From NCBI GenBank assembly GCA_041855445.1, contig JBHAEG010000058.1:62001-126000 (forward strand): DNA of 64,000 nt, in the 5' to 3' direction. Source of the stretch: Faucicola sp041855445 (GTDB lineage Bacteria; Pseudomonadota; Gammaproteobacteria; Pseudomonadales; Moraxellaceae). The position numbers were made by a program, and so were the translations under genes. Below, piece by piece: positions 18,000 to 27,600 of the stretch. Below the pieces are notes generated by a model that worked only from the letters and a program-made list of their open reading frames with translations, did no database searches and was not told the origin of the DNA. Every line of letters begins with the position of its first letter. Positions within the stretch are counted from its first letter, which is position 1.

Positions 18000-18160
18000 G
18001 TTACCTGTGTCGTAGGCGGACGCTACTTGACACGCCAATATCAACTTAATGCACAAAGTTGATGCAGGCGTGCCGTTCGCTCTATTCGTTCGGCGGTGCG
18101 ACCAACTCACCCAATCGGATTATTTTACGCTCTGGTGCATTCTGCTTTTGGTCAGCAAGC

Positions 18161-18253
18161 AGACAATAAAAAACCCTAAAGTCTTAATTCTCTAGGGTTT
18201 CATAGCTGTCTATAGATATCAATAGACTATTGAATGGTACCAGTGGTCGGACT
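18161..18253. repeat. attL: 93-bp prophage attachment repeat
   Basis: It is identical to 55963-56055 except at 18218. It contains the last 19 nt of tRNA-Leu (18235-18253) and the tRNA terminator hairpin (AAACCCTA with TAGGGTTT). The match ends abruptly on both sides, which defines the left prophage boundary. Confidence 0.93.
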
Positions 18254-18309
18254 TTATTTTAAATTTTAAACCATTGATTTTAAATCAAATTGTAAGATGA
18301 TTATATAGC

Positions 18310-18329
18310 ATATACTGTATTATATACTG
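18310..18329 (+). repeat. Integrase arm-type sites, left end
   Basis: Two direct copies of ATATACTG (18310-18317 and 18322-18329) lie inside the left end. The same octamer occurs three times near the right end, beside the integrase start. The rest of 18254-18498 holds no visible gene. Confidence 0.5.
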
Positions 18330-18498
18330 CTAAAAATACCAGCATATTGTGTTGTTTGAAGATGAAGTGACTTGAGCTCTTTTGATAAGTAATTGCAAGT
18401 AATAATAATTAAATAATTGATTTATAAAGATAAAAAGAAAATCATGTACTTGTTGTTACTGCTCTTTACTATTAAAAGGTGACAAAAAGTGTGCCACA

Positions 18499-19026
18499 CT
18501 ATAACAAACCTTCCAAATATTCACAAAACATTTTCAAGCCAAGCGGTGCTAATTTATTTTTCCATAAACTTAAAGCTGTATCAGATTTATCAATAACTAT
18601 TGATTGTTGCATTAAAACTTTGCCAGTATCCCACCCTTCATCTAATTGATATAATGACCCACCAGTCACTATTTCACCTGCATTTATGACATTATTAATA
18701 GCGTTTTTTCCTTTGTAATCTGGTAGTAAGCTGGGGTGATAGCCAACGGCACCATGATTTGCTTTATCTCTAGCAGATTTTGCAATAAAGCAATGAGCGT
18801 GAGCTGTTAAAATTATATCAAGAGTATGTGGTATATGTTCAGCTGTTAGTACTTTATCATGTAAAATTATAGGAATTTGATAGTTGTTTGCTAAAACTGC
18901 AAGTCTATCATCTAATATTGGCGTTGATACAGCAACAACTTCTATCTTTGAATTTGCTAAACATTTATTTAATAGCTGTTCAGCCAACCATTTTTGCCCA
19001 ACAATCATCACTTTTAATTTATTCAA
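18499..19026 (-). CDS. Formyltransferase-fold protein of a phage accessory cassette
   Basis: This 175-aa protein matches the N-terminal catalytic domain of the formyltransferase family (folate-dependent Fmt/GART/sugar N-formyltransferases). The motif VGYHPSLLPDYKGKNAI near residue 97 gives the catalytic His, and DEGWDTGKVL gives the catalytic Asp (about 133). The Asn normally two residues before the His is Gly95, as in some sugar-type relatives. There is no C-terminal tRNA-binding domain. Its start overlaps the GNAT stop by a few bases, so it is coupled to that gene. Substrate unknown. Confidence 0.75.
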   Translation of the reverse strand: MNKLKVMIVGQKWLAEQLLNKCLANSKIEVVAVSTPILDDRLAVLANNYQIPIILHDKVLTAEHIPHTLDIILTAHAHCFIAKSARDKANHGAVGYHPSLLPDYKGKNAINNVINAGEIVTGGSLYQLDEGWDTGKVLMQQSIVIDKSDTALSLWKNKLAPLGLKMFCEYLEGLL

Positions 19027-19441
19027 AATCAGCTCCTAAATATCTAAAACCTTGCACCGCTCTAAAATGCCCACCGAAACCTGAACCCATTGTTCCAGAC
19101 TTTTTAAGGCTTCTTATGCTTGCTAGTTTATTTTCACCATGTAATTTTGCACTAATCTGCGTCCACTTTTTATCACGACGTAACGCTTGAGCTAAATTTG
19201 GGTGGCTAGTATGAAAGATTGTGCGTAACGGTTTGTTGTATCTATTTTTGCCATCAAGCCACATTTGACAAATTGTATTTAAAAATCGCATACCAACACC
19301 GACCCCTTGCCACTCAGGCATCACAACAAGACGGCAGGCACGAGCTTCTATCATTCCTTGCCTCGTGGTAACAGCTAGATGAGCAATAGGTTCATTATTA
19401 ACAACGGCAATATAATTTGTGGCCGCTATCATTTTAGGCAT
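19019..19441 (-). pseudogene. GNAT acetyltransferase half of a frameshifted ABC-ATPase/GNAT gene
   Basis: The protein shows the acetyl-CoA motif ARACRLVVMPEWQGVGVG, which binds the pyrophosphate arm. Reading upstream in the same frame past the ATG continues as KFWDIFEPHHYLKMPK and joins the ATPase frame at a run of five G (19531-19535). One extra G would fuse the two into a single protein of about 370 aa. A start at ATG 19441 for a separate GNAT is possible but has no clear SD. The acetyl or acyl acceptor is unknown. Confidence 0.75.
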
Positions 19442-19443
19442 TT

Positions 19444-20130
19444 TTAAATAATGATGCGGTTCAAATATATCCCAAAATTTCCAGTTTGTTTGATAGATAT
19501 TAACACAGATTTTTGGTCGTTGCCGAAGTGCCCCCTGTTAAGCCTGCTTACGCTAGTGTCATAAATCCAGTCGGGCTGTAACCAGTCTAAAACATCGTAA
19601 TGGCAAGTTAATAAAATGGCTTGTTTACCATTTGTGCGTCTCCACGCCTTAGCAAAGGCAGAAGCACCAATACAGGCGATTTGTCTATCTACCACACTGC
19701 TAAATTCATCAATAATCAGGCGGTTGGGTTCATCAGCCAAGACTTTTGCAAGATTTGCCCGAAACTGTTCACCGTTACTCAATACATGATAAGGTCTTAA
19801 CCACGTTGGTACAGTACCTAAACCAACAGCTGACAGGCAAGCTGTTGCCTTATCAACACTATCATTAACCGCAATTTGGTCAATAATTGGCTTGTTTTTA
19901 TTCCAATCTGGATTATAAATAGTTGTATCATCCCAAATTTGTTTACCTAAACTTGTTTTCCCTGTACCAGAACGGCCAACAATTACACCAATTTGCCAAT
20001 CTTTATCAAGAGCAGGCAAGTCCGCAGTAATATGAAAGTCTGCCCCTGTTTCTACATTAAATAAACTTTTAATACGGTTCGCACGATAGCTATTAAAATC
20101 TGTGCATTGATGATGAATATTAATTTTCAT
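19444..20130 (-). pseudogene. ABC-type ATPase half of a frameshifted ABC-ATPase/GNAT gene
   Basis: This is a soluble ABC-fold ATPase with Walker A GRSGTGKTS (residues 52-60), signature LSNGEQ (117-122), Walker B RLIIDEFSSVVD (137-148) and switch His in LLTCHYD. There are no membrane segments or permease neighbours, so it is not a transporter part. The last 35 or so codons (after SRLNRG) are out of frame and look random. In the +1-G frame they read GALRQRPKICVNIYQTNW and run into the GNAT half. It overlaps the 61-aa gene upstream. Confidence 0.8.
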
Positions 20131-20312
20131 ACAACTACTACCTTTATTTTATAGCCTAATTGTTTTAAATGTTCAAAAACTTGGATTTGATGTTGCTCAC
20201 TTTCACATTGAATAATAACCCCAAATTTTGGTTGATATTTAAATCCGTTTTTGCCATATGCCTTTGAATTTAATGTTGGTAAATTAAGCTTGTTTTGTTT
20301 TGTTTGAGTCAT
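20127..20312 (-). CDS. Small hypothetical protein (61 aa) heading the ATPase/GNAT cassette
   Basis: It is basic and soluble with a beta-alpha-beta-like pattern (FGVIIQCESEQHQIQVFEHLKQLGYKIKVVVV). Its stop overlaps the ATPase start by 4 nt, so the two are coupled. No function is recognised. Confidence 0.55.
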   Translation of the reverse strand: MTQTKQNKLNLPTLNSKAYGKNGFKYQPKFGVIIQCESEQHQIQVFEHLKQLGYKIKVVVV

Positions 20313-20389
20313 TGATATATCGCCTATTACTAGTTTGATATGTTGTCTAAGATAAAAATATCTTAGACAATATGGAAAAATAAAATTTA

Positions 20390-21082
20390 TTAATTAAAGA
20401 CAGGCAATTCAAAATGCGGACCATCAATAAATGCCTTTTTCCCTTGCTTTCCCGATGTCGCCACATAATTATCAACCCAGCTTTTCGCTGAATTTGTTTT
20501 ATCATTGATAACCTCCCAGCACCCACCCCACCGAATTTTTACATTCAATTCTTTTGCTGATTGTTGCATTGCTTCAGCAATTGCATAGTAATAATTCCAA
20601 TCCCACGAGATTTTCCCATCAATAATTGCCACTAAATCAACAGCGTGTCCTGTCAAATGTCGGCTATTCATTGTCTGGCTTTTGCCCTGTCTGACGTATT
20701 CTCGTTGTTGCTCAATCGTTCGTACACCTTCCAATACACGAAAATCAACGCTAGTAATTTCAATTGCTCTTTTAACAACTTTAACAAGATTAGAGTTTAC
20801 ACCTTGTAATCTTTTTAGGCTTAATTCGCTCAATGTATAATTGGATTTTTCTACTGGGTTGGTACTTGGTTCATCAAGTAAATATTCGTTTCCATCCACT
20901 GTTGGGTCAGTGGTGTGAATAACTGTTACATCTTTTTGTTCATTGGCGGTGCAAATACCCCGTGCAATGGCAAGTTCCACCGCTTGAACAGTTAATTTGC
21001 CCGCAATACCGTCAATATCACCTGTGTATAACCCTGCTTCTTTAAGCCGAGTTTGAATTTGTCTAATGTAACTGCTCATCAT
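20390..21082 (-). CDS. Endolysin: PG-binding domain plus M15-type L,D-peptidase
   Basis: This lysis enzyme cleaves cell-wall peptide bridges. The N-terminal 40 residues (IRQIQTRLKEAGLYTGDIDGIAG) form a peptidoglycan-binding domain. The C-terminal part is a zinc peptidase of the M15 family: SRHLTGHAVDL supplies His and Asp ligands and DGPHFELP the last His. There is no signal peptide, so export depends on the holin. Its start overlaps the holin stop by 20 bp. Confidence 0.85.
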   Translation of the reverse strand: MMSSYIRQIQTRLKEAGLYTGDIDGIAGKLTVQAVELAIARGICTANEQKDVTVIHTTDPTVDGNEYLLDEPSTNPVEKSNYTLSELSLKRLQGVNSNLVKVVKRAIEITSVDFRVLEGVRTIEQQREYVRQGKSQTMNSRHLTGHAVDLVAIIDGKISWDWNYYYAIAEAMQQSAKELNVKIRWGGCWEVINDKTNSAKSWVDNYVATSGKQGKKAFIDGPHFELPVFN

Positions 21083-21425
21083 CTTTCTCCTGAATAGATT
21101 GAGTTAATGTTGTGTCTGTGATTTTTTCTATCTTTTTAGTAAGTACATCAATCGCATTACCACCCAGATGCCCACTAATTGCTACCAAAACCGCAGTTAA
21201 GAGTGACTGTGTTTCTAGATGTTCACAAAGATAAAACGTCACTATACCCGCAAATGCACTAATTACTAATTCCCCTAACAATTTGATTAATAATATTTTT
21301 AATGGTTGTGGCTCTTTAGCATTATTCAATCTGCGAATAAATGCAACCAACCCACCCGCAGACGCTAAAAGTAACACCCATGTATAAGTAAGGGCGGTGT
21401 ATGTCGTTGGGTCTTTTTCAAGCAT
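21063..21425 (-). CDS. Phage holin (LydA-type)
   Basis: This small membrane protein should form the lysis hole. It has hydrophobic segments at about residues 12-30 (WVLLLASAGGLVAFI), 45-65 (LGELVISAFAGIVTFYL) and 72-90 (LLTAVLVAISGHLGG), and a charged cytoplasmic tail. ATG 21425 is preceded by GGAGA. It lies between the tail-fibre genes and the endolysin. Confidence 0.75.
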   Translation of the reverse strand: MLEKDPTTYTALTYTWVLLLASAGGLVAFIRRLNNAKEPQPLKILLIKLLGELVISAFAGIVTFYLCEHLETQSLLTAVLVAISGHLGGNAIDVLTKKIEKITDTTLTQSIQEKDDEQLH

Positions 21426-21442
21426 ATAGCTCTCCTTAAAAT

Positions 21443-21467
21443 AAAAAACCCTCAGTTTCACTAAGGG
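21443..21467 (-). terminator. Terminator between tail and lysis genes
   Basis: On the minus strand CCCTTAGT pairs with ACTGAGGG (one G-U pair, GAA loop), followed by six T. It overlaps the stop of the 64-aa gene and may reduce read-through into holin. Confidence 0.65.
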
Positions 21468-21655
21468 CTTACGTTTGTTTCTTTCTTAACAAGCTTGCCA
21501 TTTTTTATCAGCTCATTTCTATCATCAGCAACTCTATCAATTTCTATAACACCATATTCTTTTTCAACAAATATTAGATTAACTAAAAATGATGGACATT
21601 CTATTGTTTGTATAATTGTGCCATCTTGTTGTTTGTAAACTGCATAAAATGCCAT
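21461..21655 (-). CDS. Small tail-associated hypothetical protein (64 aa)
   Basis: It lies 2 bp downstream of the J-type gene with AGGCGG before the ATG. It has a beta-rich start (AFYAVYKQQDGTIIQTIE). Position suggests a tail-fibre assembly or accessory role, but no family is recognised. Confidence 0.55.
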   Translation of the reverse strand: MAFYAVYKQQDGTIIQTIECPSFLVNLIFVEKEYGVIEIDRVADDRNELIKNGKLVKKETNVSP

Positions 21656-21657
21656 TT

Positions 21658-24600
21658 TTACCGCCTCATTGTAATTGCGTGAATATATCTTTGCGACAAA
21701 TTTGCTCTACTTTCTGATACTACTTTTACTTGAAAGTAATACATACCATCTATTTCTGAACTATCATGACGTGATACAGATATAGTTCCTGCATTACGAT
21801 TTAAGTTTAGTCCTTTTATTGTATGAGTATGCCCATTGTCTGCATTGACTGTAACATTCACACTGCCATTTATTGAGTGACTATGTCCCCCTGCCGTGTT
21901 TGTGTTAACACTACCATTTGCAAATATACTATGTGAATGACCACTATTGCCTACCCAAGCACTACTAGTACTACCGTTTATATTGGCATTACCGTTGTGG
22001 CTGTGGTCACCTGATTGGCTTGTTGTGCCACTAAAACTAGCAGTTGCCGAGTGATTATGACTACCGCCCCAACCTGTTGTAAACTCTTCTGCTGATGCTT
22101 CATTGAAAAATACTTCTAAGTCATTAACAATGACTTTATCATCTTTTAAAATTCGACAAAGTAGTTGCTGTGAGCGGGAATATCCAATAAAACTGAATAT
22201 AGCGTTAAACGTTAGCATTGTATGCCCCATACCTGCAGGCACATACAAGTTTTGAATTGTTGTGTAATTGTTATCAACAGTGATTATATCAGCTGTAAAT
22301 GCAGAAACAGGCACTGTAATTGCGTTACCTCTGATGTGTAATGTATCTATTGATGCTTTATGTATATATGCTGATTTAATATACGTCCCTGCTGGCACTT
22401 GCACACCATTAATCACCTGTGGACTAGTTAAGACAGTAAAAGGAGTGTCACCTTTCCCACCAGTCGGCGGAGCAATATAAAATTTGTCTGCTCTCACAGC
22501 AAAATCAGACACACCGTTATTGCTTGCCAAGCCAATACCTGAGACGATATTGCCACTTTGGACTTTGAGCATCCATTGGGCAGATAGACCGTTGATGGAT
22601 TGGGTGTGCTGTTGAATGCTTGCCGTATGCCCATTCAATGTTGTTTGCATTGTTTGTATGCTTTGAGCTGTCGCACCATCTTTCGTTGCTTGGGTTTGTT
22701 TAAATTCATTAATACTTGCTTGTACTGAATTTAATTCAGAAGCGTTTACTAACTTTTCCCACGTTCCCCAATTGCCATCTAAACGATGGCGTATCCAATT
22801 GTTTTTGACATTATTATCCTGCCAAACTTTTTGCATAATACGCCCGTCAAACGCATTATCTACTTGTACAAATAGCCAGTTTATTACAGGGGCATTTTGA
22901 TTATTTGTTGATTGGATAAAATATTTGCCTGCAAATGTTAATGTATTTAAATCTGTGGCTTGGTTAATAATCTGCCAGCTATCGCCATCTTCATAAGCTG
23001 GTGTCCAATCGGTTGCGATTGTGCCTTTTTCGAGCTTTAATTGCTTAATTTCTATGTCAAATGGCTTGTGTGAATTACCACCAAACATGAAATAAATGTT
23101 GTCTAGCTCATTGTTGGTAATTTTTTTAAATGGGATTGTGTAAAAAGCAAATTCATTTTTTAAAACAATATCGTGCCAATATTGATTGAAATAGGCGTAA
23201 TCAGCTCGTCTGTAATGATACCCAAATCGTAGATTGCCAACATTGGATTTTGCATAAAAACTAATCATGTAATCTTGATTGGATTCAATATTGCGTACCG
23301 TTTGTGCAATGCCGCGCCAAGCTTGGTTATTGTCAGCAACTAGGTGTAAGGTTTTATTTGCTGTCCTGCGGATTACATCATTTCCGCCCCAATTATCCCA
23401 ATTTAATAAATTGTCAAATGATGTGCCGAACAACAAATTCCGACCACCAACGCTCAACCCATCAATCTTAGCCGTCAGCGTTTGCTGGGTTTGTGCAATC
23501 GCTTGATTAGCCGTTGTGATTGACTGCTCAGCAGTAGCAACACGAGCGGTTAACGCACTGTCAGCAGATTTATAAGCACTATCTAATGCTGTAATACGCT
23601 GTGAAAGTGCATTGTCAGCATTTGTGCGAGCTTGTTGCTCAGTTGTTAAACTTGCTGTACTTGCTTTTGTGCCAAGCTCCGCCCCTGTTGCCATTTTTTC
23701 CCATGCCGTCCATGTTGTACCAGCACGAGTTCGGCGGTAAGTAGTATTGGGGGCATTGTCCGCCCATGTCGTCTGTGTGATACGGTCAGAGCGTGGCACA
23801 TCAACGGTTACATACGTCCAACCGCCAACGGGACTGTTGGTTCTTGCCCCTGTGATGAAGTAATTGCCCTGAGTGGTGAGCGTGTTTAGGTCGGTGGCGG
23901 TGGTGAGCGGTGTCCACTTTGTGCGAGCATCAACGGCATTAAGGGTTGAGCTAAACGCATCTACACGCCCACTGATAGCCGAGTCGGTTTGGGCTTTGGT
24001 GTAGTAATTGTTTAATGCTGTGGCATTTGCTTTACCACCCAAATCGCTTTCAAGTTGTGAGAGTTTTTGGGTGGTGGCAGTGTCTTTTATCGCTTGTGCT
24101 TGTCTAAACTCATCAAGACTGGCATTTGTGGCGTATGGCGACAAATCCACTTGCAAGTCTTCAGGAGCTGGCGTCCAGTCGGTTGCTATTGTGCCGATTT
24201 CCAGTTTGGGATTGGCAATGATGATGTCATGGCTAGAATTAATATTTTGCACAAAGATGACCGCATAATTTACTGTGCGGATTTCTTTAGGAATATCCCA
24301 AACATAGGCAATCCGCCCGTTAAAGGCGGTAGCAACAGGGGCGGTTATCATGGTTTTGGGGTAGCTTGTTGTGCCATCCGTGTGTGGCACAGCCAATTCT
24401 AGGGCAATACGCCACCAACGATTACCCGCTCGCACCAAGTCATCGGCGTGTTTAACATCAACGGATAAGGTAAGCTGTTTAACCGTTGTCCAGTCAATAT
24501 TTGCCACGCTCATTCTGATTTGCTGGTTTTCTTGGTTGCTCGCTCCCCCTGCTGGCACGGTCAAGGTTTGTTTTGAGTTTAAAATAAGGTTACGCCCACC

Positions 24601-27600
24601 CACTTTTAAGGCATCAAATTTGGCGGTGAGCTGACTTTGAGCGGTGGCAATCGCTTGATTGGCGTTTGTTATCGCTTGCTCCAACTGCCCCAGTTTTGCG
24701 GTGGCTTGGTTGTCTGCTGTTTTATATGCCGTATCTAATGCTGTGATTTGACTTGCCAAACTGCTATCAGCGTCCGCCCTTGCCCTTTGTTCTGCTGTGA
24801 TTGCGGAATTGGCGGTGTTGGCACGGCTCAACGCATTATTGGCGGTGTTTTGGGCGTTGTCTGCCTTGCCACTTGCGGTGTTAGCCGTGTTTTGAGCAGT
24901 AGTTACATTAGCTTGCAAGCTTGTGATTTGACTTGCTGTTGCTGTGTCTTTATCGCTCAATGTCTTAAGCTGACTTGCGACACTGGCTTTGTTGCTGTTG
25001 TAATCACTTGTTAAGCTGTCAATGCGACCAGACAACGCATTATCTGCTGTACTGCGTGCCTGCGTCTCCGCTGTGACACTTGCCACGCTTGCTTTTGTGC
25101 TATTGAGCGTATTGTAGCTTGCTTGCAGACCATCAACACGACGAGACATGGCACTGTCTTTGTCAGTGATTGACTGCTCAAGCGTTGCAATCTTGGCATT
25201 AGCTTGTGTGTCTGCTGACTTATACGCTGTATCAATCGCAGTAATCCGCTCGCCCAATGCTGTGTCTGCATTTGCTGATGTTTGTTTAAACTCGTTTAGC
25301 GTGGCGGTGCTTGCCTTTTCGTCAATGGCGGTTTGTAGGTCTTCAGGGGCAGGGGTGTAGTCGGTGGGAATACTCCCCAATTCCAGCTTGGCATTTCTTA
25401 CCCACAAACTTGCCGACTGTCCATCGGTTGTGCCTTCATTGTCAAAACGAATATACCCTGCTTGATTGACGTTGTTGCCAGTTGTAAACTTAAACACGCC
25501 TTTTTGCCAGTCGGTTGTTTTAGTAAGGCCTGTTTTAAATTTATGCTGACCCACAGAACTGACAAAGCCGACTTGTGCGGTTTTAGCGTTGCCGGTGGTT
25601 TTGTACTCAAAAGACAACACATAGGCGGTATTTGGTTCTAATGGTTTGGTTAATGTATAAGCTGGCACAAAGTTTTCCCGTGTGGTGGTATTGCCAACCG
25701 CGCGTTCAGCTTGACTGTTTTTTAACAGATTACGACCCCCAACCGCCAAACTATCAAACCTCGCCCCCAACCGTTCAATACTGGTCGCCTGTCCGTTTTG
25801 GGTCTGTTTAATGGCGGTAATCTCGCTGTTGGCGGTGTCTGTGACAGTTTTTAGGGTGGTGTATTTTTGCGACAAATCCCCAGTTGTTACCGCCAAATCA
25901 CGGATTGACGATGTATGACCGTTCACGGTTTGGGTTAGGTTCGCCAATTCCTGCGTTTTGGCGGTGTTGGCAGATTGCAAAGCGGTAATATCACGGATTG
26001 CAGTGTTAATGCGGTTGCGTTCGGTTGTGATATTGCTAACTGCTGTTTGCAAGGTGCTTTGAGCGGTTTGTAGTTCACGCTTAGTATTGGCAATCTCGGT
26101 ATTTAGTGTTGGTAGTTGTCCATTGATAGCACTGATAGCACTTTGCAGACTTGGGATTTGTCCTTTGATACCGTTTAATCCGCTTTCTAGTCCACTAATT
26201 TTAGCAATCGGCGTACGCAAGGCTTGGTCTAAGTGGCTTTCACTAATCTGCCCTGATAGAATTTCCAAGACCTTGTCAGCGTCTGCTGACGTTGTACCGC
26301 TAACCCACGCTGTCCAATCTGACACATTTCCCAATTTATCTACAATTCTCGCCCGATAATGCTGGGTTAAGTTGCCTTGTAGCCCTGTGATTTCGTGCTT
26401 ATTGGTTGGATAAGCAAAAGTGCCAAGTGTTACAATATTGGTGCTACCATTAGGACTAACCTGAATTTCAGTAAAATTGGTATCATCTGATTTATTCGCA
26501 AAAGTCCAAGCTAAATCCATTGCGAAGAGTTTGCCCCACACGCTTAAGCGTGTGGGGCGTGGTGGTTTGCCGATTTTGCTGTGGATTTGTGTCAAAGCAG
26601 AATGGGTGGCGGTGGACGCTTGCCCAAAGGCACTAATAGCGGTAACTCGTGCTTCATACATTCCAGAATACACGCCAGTAATTTCAATACTGTTTGTGCC
26701 TGTCGGTGGCAGGGTCTGCCAGTTGCCGTTGTCTTTACGCCACTCCACGGCATATTTGACCGCACCAGCCACTTGTTCCCAACCGATGACAAGCGTGGTA
26801 ATGTTTACGCCTTGATTGACCGTGTGATAGCTTGACAGATTGACCGATTTGGTGGGAGCTTGTACCGTGGGGTTAATCACACTAATCGGACGCTCGTCAA
26901 TATACGCCCCTGTATCAATGGCATCATATTTGGCAGGGTTATACTGCACGGCGGTGATGGTAAAAGTGTGGTTATCATCTGCTGTTACCGACAGCACACG
27001 AAACTTCATCGTTGCCAAATCAGCACTATCTAGCACCCAAACATTTTCCGCACTAATATCGCCAAAGGCTTTTATTACCGTGATTTTATCGCCACTGACC
27101 GAGCGGATTTGCCGTCTTTGGCTTGTGCCATCATCGCCATTGATGACCAGTGTATCACCCGCTTTGGCAGTAATGGTACGGTCTAGGGTAATCACAGTTT
27201 TGGCTTTATTGATGGCAAGCACACGACCGCCCGTGGCACGCCCTGCAAACAGCTCATCGCTAATCTCAATCACTTTGGCAGGAGTGGGGATATAGCCGTC
27301 CAAACCGACTTTAAATGTGACCATGCGAGTTTCAAGCTGTTCGGACTTTAACGCCCAAATGCCAGCTCGTTGGGCTTGCCCCTTGGACGTACAGCCCCAT
27401 GCTGATATGTCAGCGACACGCACGCCAAATTTAGCAATCGCTGCTTCATCTCGGACATATTCGTATTCGGTCTTGAAATGGTTGGCAGGATTATCCCACG
27501 CCACCTTTGCCACGGTACGGCGGTCACGAGAGCGCGTGCCTGTATATTCAAACACGCCATCAATGACATTGGCACGACTGAATGAATAAATGCTATCCTG

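Noticed and set aside
24748..25014. Plus-strand ORFs (60-150 aa) across the J-type gene
   Set aside because: They are shadows of the repetitive Ala/Thr/Asn coiled-coil coding sequence, with no SD or family.
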